From an uncultured cyanobacterium (GTDB lineage: Bacteria; Cyanobacteriota; Vampirovibrionia; Gastranaerophilales; Gastranaerophilaceae), in the NCBI GenBank assembly GCA_902495705.1, contig CABUXT010000018.1:1-43967 (forward strand): a stretch of DNA of 43,967 nucleotides, read 5' to 3'. The position numbers were made by a program, and so were the translations under genes. This document shows, piece after piece, positions 23,218 through 30,856 of this stretch. The number at the start of each line of letters is the position of its first letter. Positions within the stretch are counted from its first letter, which is position 1. The notes beneath the pieces were generated by a model, which was given only the letters and a program-made list of their open reading frames with translations, had not been told where the DNA came from and searched no databases.

Positions 23218-24885
23218 ATGTCAGAACAAGTTTTAATGCCGATGATAGGAACAGGCAGCATAGAAAATAAAGAAAGAGCAAAAGATTCATTAGAAAAAGC
23301 AAGACTTGCTCACGAAAAATATTTAATCGGTCAACGTAATACAGATTTGCAAGAGGCGATGGAACATTATGTTGATGCGGTAAAATACGACCCTACAATA
23401 CCTGAAACTTATTATCGTTTGGCAGCTTTGATGTGGGAGCAAGGGCAAATTAGCGTTAATACGGCAATTGAACAATGCAAAACCGCAATTTCACTTTCTC
23501 CAAATAATAAAGATGCACACCTTTACACAGGATATTTTATGCAATTGGCTCAAGATTTTCAGGCTGCTGAAAAAGAGTTCAAATCTGCAATCAAAATGAA
23601 TCCGTTAAGTTCAGGTCGTCCGAGAATGATTCTTTCTCAGTCTTTATTACAGAAAATCAATTCTCAAAACGGAACATACAAAGACTACCTTGGATTTGTA
23701 TACTATTTCTTGACAGGTAGTGTAATGTTGGCATGGGACAGACCGACAATGAAAATGTTTAGCAAAAACATGGCTAATGATGTCTCAGTATTTTCATACA
23801 ACACGGTAGGTAAGTTCTTTGAACATTTCAAAATGTATGATTCTGCTGAAAAGTTATACAAAAAAGCTGTAGAAAATACTACTCACAGTGAATATTTCTA
23901 CAACAAAATCGGAGATATTGCGCTCAAAAACAAAGATATCGAAACAACTGTAGACTGCTACAGAAAAGTTCTTGAAGCTAATCCGATGAATCGTGAAATT
24001 TTAGTCAAGTTAGCGACAATTATGCAGACTTATTTCCCTGAAAACACGGATGAGGCAATCGATTGCTATGAAAAGCTATTAGAATTTGATATTGATACTG
24101 CTCAAATTTATTATGAATTGGGGCACTTATACATGGCAAAAGAAGACAAATTAAATTCTGTCAGTGCATTCAAATTGGCAGTAGAGAGAGAACCTGAAAA
24201 TCCGTTCTTCAACAACTCTTTGGGGTATGCTTATGCTAAAGCTGAATTGTATGATGATGCCATTGAACACTACCAAAAAGCAATCTCAATAAACCCTGAT
24301 GCCGAATGGACATCAATTGTTTGTCAGGCACTCGGTTCAATTTATGCTGAAAACAAAGGTAACATTGAGGCGGCTGTATCAACCTATCAAGCAGGTATAA
24401 TTCTCGACCCTAAAAACTACGATTTATACATTGCATTAGGGGATATTTATATGGCGGATTACGATTTAGACAAGGCAATCAGAGCTTATTGCGATGCCAT
24501 AACACTTGACCCTGAAGATTTTAGAGCATATTCAAAAGTCGGAATTGCACTATGGGAAAAAGATTATCTTGAAGAGGCACTTGTTGCATACCATAAAGCC
24601 GTAGAATTAAAGCCTGACAATGAATATGCGCAAAACAATTTAGGTATTCTTTATCTTGACGGATTAATGGATGCGGAAGAGGCTTTGGAATATTTTGAAG
24701 AGGCAATTGCACTAAATCCTAATTATACATTGGCATATTTTAATGCAGGACGTGCAAGTCAAGAAATGGGATTTACAAATGATGCGGCGCATTATTACCA
24801 AATGGCAATCGATTTAAACAGATTGACCGAAGAATTGGAAGAAGAAGATATTCAAGCAAGACTTCACAGTTTGTTTGAATTGTAA
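23218..24885 (+). CDS. Tetratricopeptide repeat protein
   Basis: A 555-residue cytoplasmic protein (no signal or span) built of about twelve TPR units. Clear ones read ALGDIYMADYDLDKAIRAYC, KVGIALWEKDYLEEALVAYH and NNLGILYLDGLMDAEEALEY, with the 34-residue spacing and W/L/G/Y/A/F/A/P pattern. Each unit ends in a '(D/N)P' turn (LDPKN, LDPED, LKPDN, LNPNY). It is a protein-interaction scaffold; partner and pathway cannot be read from sequence. It is a single-gene unit between two terminators. Confidence 0.93.
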   Translation: MSEQVLMPMIGTGSIENKERAKDSLEKARLAHEKYLIGQRNTDLQEAMEHYVDAVKYDPTIPETYYRLAALMWEQGQISVNTAIEQCKTAISLSPNNKDAHLYTGYFMQLAQDFQAAEKEFKSAIKMNPLSSGRPRMILSQSLLQKINSQNGTYKDYLGFVYYFLTGSVMLAWDRPTMKMFSKNMANDVSVFSYNTVGKFFEHFKMYDSAEKLYKKAVENTTHSEYFYNKIGDIALKNKDIETTVDCYRKVLEANPMNREILVKLATIMQTYFPENTDEAIDCYEKLLEFDIDTAQIYYELGHLYMAKEDKLNSVSAFKLAVEREPENPFFNNSLGYAYAKAELYDDAIEHYQKAISINPDAEWTSIVCQALGSIYAENKGNIEAAVSTYQAGIILDPKNYDLYIALGDIYMADYDLDKAIRAYCDAITLDPEDFRAYSKVGIALWEKDYLEEALVAYHKAVELKPDNEYAQNNLGILYLDGLMDAEEALEYFEEAIALNPNYTLAYFNAGRASQEMGFTNDAAHYYQMAIDLNRLTEELEEEDIQARLHSLFEL

Positions 24886-24910
24886 GGATATATAACGAAG
24901 AGGTATTTGA

Positions 24911-24940
24911 GGTGTTCTATAATTAGAACACCATTTTTTT
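24911..24940 (+). terminator. Rho-independent terminator
   Basis: GGTGTTCTA-taat-TAGAACACC is a perfect 9-bp stem followed by ATTTTTTT, right after the TPR gene. Confidence 0.95.
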
Positions 24941-24946
24941 GATAAA

Positions 24947-24973
24947 TTGTCATTCTGAACTTGGTTCAGAATC
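24947..24973. repeat. Short GTCATTCTGAA palindrome
   Basis: gtcattctgaacttggttcagaatct is a minimal palindrome with the terminal motif common to the larger modules. Similar minimal forms lie at about 35495, 35950, 40376 and 40441. Confidence 0.7.
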
Positions 24974-25079
24974 TCCAATACAGCACGCAAGTCAATAATC
25001 CGACAATAGCCAAAAGTGAACAATCAAACAAAACGAGTAAATGACAAAAGCCGAATTTGTTTGAGGAACGAATGTGACG

Positions 25080-25185
25080 AGTTATTCGGCTACTATACGA
25101 GTTTTTAGTTTAATGTGAACGTTGGCGTGTCGGTGGTTTTGCGGTGCTTTTGCCACCAAAAGCACCCCTGCACGGAGTGCATGAA
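25080..25185 (+). repeat. Dispersed repeat module E, copy 1
   Basis: A block of about 105 bp ending in gcacggagtgcatgaa, repeated inverted at 43875-43967 with about 95 percent identity by eye. It contains the hairpins GGTGCTTTTG-ccac-CAAAAGCACC and TGCAC-gga-GTGCA, the paired-hairpin layout of REP-like elements. Confidence 0.8.
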
Positions 25186-25257
25186 AAAAGAAGACTTGTA
25201 AAACCTTGCCCCCCTCTCCCTACCCCTCTCCCACAAGGGGCGAGGGAACTTTTGTCA

Positions 25258-25345
25258 ACCCTCACCCTGCCCTCAGCCATACAGCACGCAGTCTCACTCA
25301 ACTCGCATAGCTCGTTGGTTCGGCTAGTGTCCCTAGGAGAGGGTG
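25258..25345 (+). repeat. Dispersed repeat module D with 55-bp insert
   Basis: ccctcaccctgccctcagcc ... ggctagtgtccctaggagag is the inverted form of the 103-197 and 35661-35748 blocks, and includes the insert from AGCCATA to GGCTAGTG. It is preceded by a C/T-rich tract with CCCCTCTCCC repeats (25208-25252). Confidence 0.75.
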
Positions 25346-25407
25346 ACATAGACCTACATGTTTTATAACCGAAAATACTCTATTGTATTGATTTATTATT
25401 AAGATAT

Positions 25408-25436
25408 TTGCCTGGATAAATTTCAAATGATATAAT
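25408..25436 (+). promoter_or_regulatory. Extended -10 promoter of cassette 1
   Basis: TTGCCT, a 17-base spacer ending TGA, then TATAAT (25431-25436), that is TGNTATAAT. It lies in a 26-bp sequence (25386-25411) repeated exactly at 25704-25729 before the second cassette. Confidence 0.75.
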
Positions 25437-25442
25437 AATTTT

Positions 25443-25665
25443 GGGTAAACTTCCGCTTGCCACTATCCGACACAGACCAGTTAAGAGGAAATTTTCGGAA
25501 AGGTGGTGATGAAATGTGATTTTCTGTATAACAGAAAAAGCGCTATGGCTTATACTTGCAATAACCATAGCACTTCTATTCACAAAATAGGGAGTTAAGA
25601 AAGGCTTTAGGAATATACGCTTCTTAGAGCCTTTTCCCTATATTCGTATTATTTACGATTTTTTG
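25443..25665 (+). other. Candidate type I toxin-like cassette 1
   Basis: Predicted transcript: a leader in which CTTCCG (25450-25455) can pair with CGGAAAG (25496-25502) next to the ribosome site, the 24-codon peptide gene, then a long terminal hairpin (ATAGGG...AAAGGCT with AGCCTTTTCCCTAT, 25587-25641). Paralogous to the cassette at 25762-25980. No antisense promoter was identified. Confidence 0.45.
25516..25590 (+). CDS. 24-residue hydrophobic peptide (toxin-like)
   Basis: GTG start, translated as MIFCITEKALWLILAITIAL-LFTK: one hydrophobic span with a charged end, the shape of type I toxins and holin-like peptides. AAAGGTGG lies 12 bases ahead. Length is identical to the peptide of the second cassette. 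A competing frame from the ATG at 25508 (29 codons, better spacing to AAAGG, hydrophilic product) covers the same stretch, so the frame is not certain. Inside the gene GCTATGG pairs with CCATAGC, as the equivalent sequence does in cassette 2. Confidence 0.45.
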   Translation: MIFCITEKALWLILAITIALLFTK

Positions 25666-25725
25666 TTCGTTGTCAAGAGGGGAAGAAAATATCTACTCTA
25701 TTATATTGATTTATTATTAAGATAT

Positions 25726-25755
25726 TTGCATAAGCTAGGGGAATTTTGTTAGAAT
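25726..25755 (+). promoter_or_regulatory. Extended -10 promoter of cassette 2
   Basis: TTGCAT, 18-base spacer ending TGT, then TAGAAT (25750-25755), forming TGNTAGAAT. Transcription would begin near CGTAGGGC at about 25761. Confidence 0.75.
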
Positions 25756-25761
25756 AAAAAC

Positions 25762-25980
25762 GTAGGGCTTGCACAATGCAACTTCCGTCACACACAATTT
25801 GACGAAGAAATTGGACGGAAAGGAGGCAAACACTATGGTTGACAAAATAATAATGCTACTATTAGCACTTGACATACTTCTAGTAGCATTAAATTCGTTT
25901 AAACCGTAGGGTGCGAAGCAGAGTCTTTAACCAGACTAAAGCTTAAAGGCTCTCGCCCTACTCCTATATTATTTACGATT
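25762..25980 (+). other. Candidate type I toxin-like cassette 2
   Basis: Predicted transcript starts GTAGGGC, which can pair with GCCCTAC at its 3' end (25955-25961), a long-range 5'-3' contact like those of known type I toxin messages. GTAGGG at 25906-25911 can pair with the same 3' sequence, so the folds exclude each other. The leader CTTCCGTC can pair with GACGGAAAG ahead of the start. The end overlaps the 3' end of the minus-strand isocitrate dehydrogenase gene closely. Confidence 0.5.
25835..25909 (+). CDS. 24-residue hydrophobic peptide (toxin-like)
   Basis: ATG behind AAAGGAGG (8-base spacing). The product is MVDKIIMLLLALDILLVALN-SFKP, a single membrane span with a basic end. The coding sequence itself folds: AATGCTACTA pairs with TAGTAGCATT. 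The cassette 1 gene keeps the same fold with a different sequence. Such short, strongly expressed hydrophobic peptides behind a foldable leader are typical of type I toxins, but no known toxin family is recognised. Confidence 0.6.
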   Translation: MVDKIIMLLLALDILLVALNSFKP

Positions 25981-25985
25981 TTTCA

Positions 25986-26984
25986 TTATTTGTCAAGGTT
26001 TGCAATTACTGCGGCAGTAAATTCGGTTGTAGACAAATTCCCTCCGATATCAACAGTTTTGCACCCTTGAGCTAAAGTTTTAAACAATGCCTTTTCAATT
26101 TTATCTGCATAAGCTCGCTCACCGATATATTTAAGCATTTCTATTGCAGATAACAAAAGTGCTGTAGGATTGGCTTTGTTTTGACCTTTGATATCAGGTG
26201 CTGAACCATGAACAGGTTCAAAAACTGCACAATTTTCACCAATATTAGCCCCCTGAGCAACCCCTAGTCCGCCAATCAAACCTGCTGTTAAATCAGAAAC
26301 AATATCGCCATACAAATTTGGTAAAACAAGGACATCAAATCTTGTTGGGTCTTGAACAAGCTGCATACACAAATTATCAACAAGAATTTCTCTAGTTTTA
26401 ATATTTGGATAATCTTTTGCAACATGCCTGAAACTTTCTAAAAACAAACCATCAGATAACTTCATGATATTTGCCTTCGTAACAGCACAAACTTCATGCC
26501 TGTCATTTTTAACAGCATATTCAAACGCGAATTTGCAAATCCTTTCAGACGCTTTTCTTGTAATAATTTTTATACTATGCGCAGTGTTTTCATCAATTTG
26601 TTCTTCCACTCCGGCATACAAATCTTCGGTATTTTCTCTTACAACAACCAAATCCACATCCTTAAATCTTGTTTCAACTCCGGGAAGATTTTTACAAGGT
26701 CTTAAATTTGCGTATAAATCCAAATCCTTACGCAATTGAACATTAACAGAACGGAACCCTTTTCCGATTGGTGTTGTTACAGGAGCTTTCAATGCAACCT
26801 TGTTTTTTCTTATTGAATCTAAAACGCGCTTAGGTAATGGAACACCCTCTTGCTCAATAACATCAGCTCCTGCGGTTTGGATATCCCAATTTATTTTTAA
26901 TCCTGCAGACTCAATAATTTCCATTACACTTGCTGAAATTTCAGGACCAATTCCGTCACCATTAACCAATGTTATCGTATGCAT
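25986..26984 (-). CDS. Isocitrate/isopropylmalate dehydrogenase family, likely NAD-IDH
   Basis: A 332-residue beta-decarboxylating dehydrogenase. Seen: LVNGDGIGPEI at the N-terminus, the substrate-binding block LRKDLDLYANLRPCKNLPGV (Arg triad), VVVRENTEDLYAGVE, the metal-binding NLYGDIVSDLTAGLIGGLG and the cofactor block EPVHGSAPDIKGQNKANPTA. The ENTEDLYAG wording fits isocitrate (or homoisocitrate) better than isopropylmalate, and its length fits the NAD-dependent type. No leuB-partner genes are nearby, so a 2-oxoglutarate supply role for glutamate synthesis is likely. The start is the ATG at 26984, with GGAGG eight bases ahead; the ATG at 26999 would precede the ribosome site. Confidence 0.92.
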   Translation of the reverse strand: MHTITLVNGDGIGPEISASVMEIIESAGLKINWDIQTAGADVIEQEGVPLPKRVLDSIRKNKVALKAPVTTPIGKGFRSVNVQLRKDLDLYANLRPCKNLPGVETRFKDVDLVVVRENTEDLYAGVEEQIDENTAHSIKIITRKASERICKFAFEYAVKNDRHEVCAVTKANIMKLSDGLFLESFRHVAKDYPNIKTREILVDNLCMQLVQDPTRFDVLVLPNLYGDIVSDLTAGLIGGLGVAQGANIGENCAVFEPVHGSAPDIKGQNKANPTALLLSAIEMLKYIGERAYADKIEKALFKTLAQGCKTVDIGGNLSTTEFTAAVIANLDK

Positions 26985-27085
26985 AATAAAAACCTCCATT
27001 TTTAGTAAATTATACTATAAAGTGGAGGGGTTGTAAAAATTGTAGGGGAAAAATTAATTATAAAATAGTAGTGTTTTTGAATTTA

Positions 27086-28414
27086 TTAACCGTTAAAGGT
27101 TTTGTATGACCTGTCAATGTTTTTATTCATTGCAGATTGAACTGATTCATATTCAGTTTGAAGTGATGTATGTTCAGTATCTAATGTTTTGATTTTATTT
27201 TCATATTTTTTATCTTTTGCACTGATTTCATTGTTTTTTCTGTTGTATTCAGCCTCAGCCTTTGCAATTGCTGCATCATCATCTTGTTGTGTGATATCTG
27301 AAACTGATGAATAAATTGTTGTCGTCCAACTTATACCTCTTAAATTTACAGACAACGGATTATTCATATCAGGAATGTCGTTTGTTGCGTCTTTATTTGA
27401 TGCAACTTCAAGAGTCACAATACCTTGAGTCAATGCATCTTTTAGCCAATCACTGCTTGATGCTAATTTGCTATTCATAATTGTATAATTTGAACCGTTT
27501 TCACCTGCTGTAGATTTATCAGAAGATTCACCATTCAATCTGTACCAAAGATTTGTATACCACTGTGCTTTAGATTCATCTGAATAAGTGTATGTATCTT
27601 CTATCGTTGTACAGCCTAAGTCTTCTGCCTCAGCCAAAGTTTCTTCTAAAAGTTCATAGTATTTTTGAACATTTTTATATACTTCTGTTTCGACTTTATT
27701 GCCACCATCATCTGTTTCGTATGCAGCCTTTGACTTAATCCAGTTATCATAAGTAATACAGTTTGAATATTCGGTTTTTGCAGCAGTAAGATTTGCCAAC
27801 AAACCTGAGGTATCTAACTCAAGCCCTGAATTAACTTTATTCATGGCATCTTCATAGTTTTTTAATGCCTCTGTATAATTTTTCTTGGTAACTGCTTTTG
27901 CATCAGTATAATCATCATCCGTGTAATTCTTTTTTTGCTCATTTACAGCAGCTTCCCAAGCTTCGTAATAATTTTTTACTCCGCCATCTACCTCATTGCT
28001 GTTTGATTCGAGTTTTTTTACATTTTCTGCAATTGTATCAGACTTGTACTCTTTAGTAATTCCGTAAGATTCCAAAAATTCATTCAAATTTGAAGCATTT
28101 TGAAATTTCTTCGCATCACCGGAAGAGACAATCATTTGTCCGCTAGCATTAATAAGCGCATATTGATTTTTCATATCCGCATATTGGTATAGCGCATTTG
28201 CAGTCAAATCTGTAGTTATGGCAGAACCTTTAGAATCATAGGTCATAAATTGCAACTGAGTTGTATTCAATGCTGCAATATATTCACTGCTTGCTTCTTG
28301 TGATTGAGTAGCCAATCTCATTTTTGCATTAGAAATCTGTTGAGATTCATACTCATTAGAGGTAAGCCTTGCGGTTATTGTTAATAATCTTGCTTGAGAG
28401 GCTGATATTCCCAT
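27086..28414 (-). CDS. Coiled-coil lineage-specific protein
   Basis: Unrecognised 442-residue acidic protein. The N-terminus MGISASQARLLTITARLTSN (EYESQQISNAKMRLATQS) is helical and Ala/Gln-rich. The middle is rich in Asp, Glu, Lys, Tyr and Asn, and the C-terminus (about 385-435) is a clear coiled coil (KAEAEYNRKNNEISAKDKKY). It has no signal peptide or span. The N-terminal segment resembles the start of rod or hook proteins exported by flagellar-type systems, but this is only a visual likeness and no flagellar genes are here. AAAGGA nine bases ahead supports the start. Confidence 0.8.
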   Translation of the reverse strand: MGISASQARLLTITARLTSNEYESQQISNAKMRLATQSQEASSEYIAALNTTQLQFMTYDSKGSAITTDLTANALYQYADMKNQYALINASGQMIVSSGDAKKFQNASNLNEFLESYGITKEYKSDTIAENVKKLESNSNEVDGGVKNYYEAWEAAVNEQKKNYTDDDYTDAKAVTKKNYTEALKNYEDAMNKVNSGLELDTSGLLANLTAAKTEYSNCITYDNWIKSKAAYETDDGGNKVETEVYKNVQKYYELLEETLAEAEDLGCTTIEDTYTYSDESKAQWYTNLWYRLNGESSDKSTAGENGSNYTIMNSKLASSSDWLKDALTQGIVTLEVASNKDATNDIPDMNNPLSVNLRGISWTTTIYSSVSDITQQDDDAAIAKAEAEYNRKNNEISAKDKKYENKIKTLDTEHTSLQTEYESVQSAMNKNIDRSYKTFNG

Positions 28415-28637
28415 AATCTAATACAATCCTTTCATAACTTATATTATGTATTTCGGCACCATTACTTGTATTCTTTAATAATTTAGCCAGTATATGAAGA
28501 TTTGTAACGAAATTTATATAAAATGAATATAAAAAGTCAATAAATTTTTAAACGAAGTTTTTATATATATGTAAGAGATAAATAAAGAAAAAGAAAATTA
28601 GTTTAAATAAGATTCAAGATTAAGAGAGGATAAAATT

Positions 28638-28814
28638 ATGGCTACAGTGCTATTATTTTCTGATGCAGTTACAAGCGCATATAAAGATACATCAAAAGCT
28701 TTGAAAGAAGTTGCATTAAACGATAAAAAAGTTGTTAAAAAGACATTATCTCAAATGATGAAACAGTCTTTCTTCCACGGAGCAAACAGATTTGGAACTA
28801 ACTTTATCGCTTAA
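28638..28814 (+). CDS. 58-residue basic small protein
   Basis: A short gene with ATG behind GAGAGGA and its own terminator downstream. The product MATVLLFSDAVTSAYKDTSK ... NRFGTNFIA is basic, amphipathic and mostly helical, ending in a Phe-Gly-Thr-Asn-Phe tail. Together with the 97-residue protein at 31829 it belongs to a class of small single-gene units with strong terminators. Function unknown. Confidence 0.7.
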   Translation: MATVLLFSDAVTSAYKDTSKALKEVALNDKKVVKKTLSQMMKQSFFHGANRFGTNFIA

Positions 28815-28891
28815 AAAGATTTTGAAATCGTTGGAATATAGGAACATATAGGAAAGAAAATCATTTAAAGAATTAGAATAGGAATTATTTG

Positions 28892-28925
28892 TCAAAGACC
28901 TTTTTAAAAGGTCTTTTATTTTTTG
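28892..28925 (+). terminator. Rho-independent terminator
   Basis: AAAGACCTTTTTAAAAGGTCTTTT is a near-perfect palindrome followed by ATTTTTTG. Confidence 0.9.
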
Positions 28926-28995
28926 TAAAAATTATTTTTAAGACTAGCAAATTTTATTTTGAGGAACTTTTAAGGATACGAAAGGTGATTCTAAA

Positions 28996-29562
28996 ATGGA
29001 TAATGTTAGTTTTACTTCTTCTATCAAACCTGTAAATGTCAAATCGTTTTCTGATTATGTAGGAATAAAAATTCCGAAAAAGAACTTTGCGGATTTCCCT
29101 TGGGATATAGAATCAAGCGTTGTCGGCAAAGATGTTTATACAAATAGGATTTGTGATTGCACATCGTGTATTATCACTGACGGAGATAATTCCGTACTTA
29201 TGCACCTAAATCCGGAAGACAGTTCAAACCATTGTTTCAATAATGTTCTTATGTTTTTGAGAAATCATATCGACCTAAAAAATGAGAATCTGCAAGGATT
29301 GCTCGTCGGGTCAAAAGACACAAAGAAAAGCCTTGATATATATAACAAATTTTCTAACCTGTTAAAGCAATTAGAGATAAAATTTTCAGAACTTCAAAAC
29401 GGAAAAAGCCCAACAAGTGTAGCATATTTGAAAGATTCGGATGAATTTTTGGTAAGCAATAATCATATTGATAGAGCGCTGAAACGAAGACTTGATGATA
29501 AAAATGTCCTAAAAAATTCTTTTAAACGAGTTTCCATTGCAGATTGCGATGTTGTTGTGTAA
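28996..29562 (+). CDS. Lineage-specific protein with N-terminal Phe-Thr motif
   Basis: Unrecognised 188-residue protein starting MDNVSFTSSIKPVNVKSFSD, again with a short Asn/Ser-Phe-Thr motif. Cysteines cluster at NRICDCTSCIITDGDN. The rest is soluble. The YNKFSNLLKQLEIKFSELQN segment is helical, and the end KRVSIADCDVVV is hydrophobic. AAAGGTG precedes the ATG. No enzymatic motif recognised. Confidence 0.75.
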   Translation: MDNVSFTSSIKPVNVKSFSDYVGIKIPKKNFADFPWDIESSVVGKDVYTNRICDCTSCIITDGDNSVLMHLNPEDSSNHCFNNVLMFLRNHIDLKNENLQGLLVGSKDTKKSLDIYNKFSNLLKQLEIKFSELQNGKSPTSVAYLKDSDEFLVSNNHIDRALKRRLDDKNVLKNSFKRVSIADCDVVV

Positions 29563-29597
29563 ATATGGTTGTGCAAGTGAGCCTAACCTACTTTTAA

Positions 29598-29704
29598 CAT
29601 GTCTCTCCGGATGGGAGAGACCGAAATTGTATTTGAGAGGTACTCGAAAAACTACAATTTCGAGTGAGGGTTCAGACAATGCAACAATCATTCAAATATG
29701 ATGA
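29598..29704 (+). repeat. Dispersed repeat module G, copy 1
   Basis: tgtctctccggatgggagag ... caatcattcaaatatgatga, repeated inverted at 35749-35856. It contains the arms CGAAATTGTATTTGAG and CTACAATTTCGAG, so each copy forms a hairpin, preceded by a smaller CTCTCC-ggat-GGGAGAG hairpin. Confidence 0.8.
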
Positions 29705-29707
29705 AAA

Positions 29708-29795
29708 CCCCTCACCCTGCCCTCAGCCATACGGCACGCAGCCTCTCTCAACTCGCATTGCTCGTTGGTTCGGCTAGTGTCCTTAGGATAGGGTA
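29708..29795 (+). repeat. Dispersed repeat module D with insert
   Basis: cctcaccctgccctcagcca ... ggctagtgtccttaggatag; same orientation as the 25258 copy. Confidence 0.75.
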
Positions 29796-29799
29796 AACT

Positions 29800-29975
29800 G
29801 TCACCCTGAACTGCGGATTTTGGCAAGTGCGCCGTGTGAGCGTAGCAAACCCAGCACGTCATGGCGAGAGCTGCGTTGAGTTTTGTGAGCAGAGGCTGAA
29901 AGTTGGGACGTTCAGCCCCAACTACAACGCCGTTTAATGCGAACAAAATAGGTCGAGCCGCCAATAATCCAAGAC
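29800..29975 (-). repeat. Module C copy interrupted by a 70-bp insertion
   Basis: Compared with the copies at 1-91 and 40506-40596, this one is split between ...gctgcgttgag and ggtcgagccgccaat by 70 bp (29881-29950) that replace two bases. The right part and left part otherwise match closely. Confidence 0.8.
29881..29950. mobile_element. 70-bp mini-insertion inside a repeat
   Basis: The insert begins TTTTGT and ends ACAAAATA, a 6-bp inverted terminal repeat, and holds internal arms GTTGGG/CCCAAC and GGCTGAA/TTCAGCC. It has no coding capacity. The two uninterrupted copies in this window define its borders. It looks like a very small non-autonomous insertion; the mobilising enzyme is not here. 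Confidence 0.55.
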
Positions 29976-30027
29976 CGTTTCGGAATCCTTTCAATAATCA
30001 GAATTTATCAATAATAACATTTGTTAA

Positions 30028-30122
30028 ATGTTTAAATGGAAAAGACCCTGAATCACCAAGTAGGAACAGAATATTACGTTTCGATTTCATCTCAACTCAT
30101 ATTCTAGTCAGTTCAGGGTGAC
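30028..30122 (-). repeat. Palindromic repeat module B, diverged copy
   Basis: The right half (cgtttcgatttcatctcaac ... tagtcagttcagggtgac) matches the reverse complement of the left half of the 14299 copy. The left half (gaccctgaatcaccaagtag) has changed. Confidence 0.75.
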
Positions 30123-30140
30123 AATTGGGGTAAAAATCAA

Positions 30141-30220
30141 CATTGATAGATTCTGAATAGCAAGAAAATTTTGTGTTCTTAAACTCACACAAATTTTCTA
30201 AGCTTTCAGAATGACATTGA
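30141..30220 (+). repeat. Palindromic repeat module A, variant copy
   Basis: The outer arms TTCTGAATAG and CTTTCAGAA are kept, but the inner arms are AGAAAATTTTGTGT and ACACAAATTTTCT instead of those of other copies. Both arms changed together, so selection or replication keeps the hairpin rather than the sequence. Confidence 0.8.
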
Positions 30221-30333
30221 CCTATGTGTCTTGCTTTTACCTAATTAAGGTGTGCTAGTGAGCCCACCCTACTTAGAAATTTCCATTATCCGTAAGGCTT
30301 TACCAAGCTGACAAATGGCACTAACACATAAAC

Positions 30334-30840
30334 CTACGGCATTGAAGGGATTTTGGATTCTTCAACTTCGCGGATTACATTATAAATATCTTCAACTTCT
30401 TTTGTGCTCATCCCTTGTTCGCACCTTGCAGAATATACACCTGATTCAGCCATAAAAAACATTACATAAATTTTATCTTTATCCCCTCTGGTATTGATAT
30501 TCACATCATTTGATAATGTTAAAACTTTATTTTCAGAATATTTGTTATAATCCCCACTGTTATCACCATTATTAGATTCATCATAGCTTTTTCTAACCGT
30601 AACATTGCGAGATTCATCCAGCGGATAAGTTACTTCTAACATCCCTTTCATCGCTCTGACAGAATAATTTGAAAGGTTTAACGGCATATTAAATCCTGCA
30701 ACTTTCGCACCGCAAGAATAACTGTCATTACAATCAGTCCAAGGATTTGACATACCTGTTATAGGTTGAGTCTGATAGGTGCAACCGCAAGCAATTACTG
30801 AAACAATTGCTATCATTAAAATGTTATTTATTATTTTCAT
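30334..30840 (-). CDS. Small lipoprotein of unknown function
   Basis: A 168-residue protein with a lipoprotein-type signal (MKIINNILMIAIVSVIACGC; lipid attachment at Cys18 or Cys20). The mature part has further cysteines (NPWTDCNDSYSCGAKVAGFN and ARCEQG) and two halves of beta-strand-like pattern. I chose the ATG at 30840 with TAGGAGAGAG ahead. The track of sequence upstream belongs to the preceding gene, 16 bp away, so the two form an operon of exported proteins. No family is recognised. Confidence 0.85.
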   Translation of the reverse strand: MKIINNILMIAIVSVIACGCTYQTQPITGMSNPWTDCNDSYSCGAKVAGFNMPLNLSNYSVRAMKGMLEVTYPLDESRNVTVRKSYDESNNGDNSGDYNKYSENKVLTLSNDVNINTRGDKDKIYVMFFMAESGVYSARCEQGMSTKEVEDIYNVIREVEESKIPSMP

Positions 30841-30856
30841 AAGCTCTCTCCTATAT

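Larger units (their letters stand above)
29563..30333. other. Intergenic repeat array, 770 bp
   Basis: No supported gene. In order: a small palindrome (about 29570-29596, module F type), module G (29598-29704), module D (29708-29795), module C inverted with a 70-bp insertion (29800-29975), a unique stretch containing aaatggaaaagaccctga (also near 35565 and 40474 in similar form), module B (30028-30122), module A (30141-30220) and a further module F-like palindrome (30245-30272). Confidence 0.75.

Noticed and set aside
25144..25368. Open frames of 74-79 codons on both strands over the repeat array
   Set aside because: They fall entirely in dispersed repeat modules D and E, lack ribosome sites and code for Pro/Leu/Ser-rich nonsense in several frames.
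29692..30121. Open frames of 72-100 codons in the 29.6-30.1 kb array
   Set aside because: They cross borders of independent repeat modules, so they cannot be genes of common origin.
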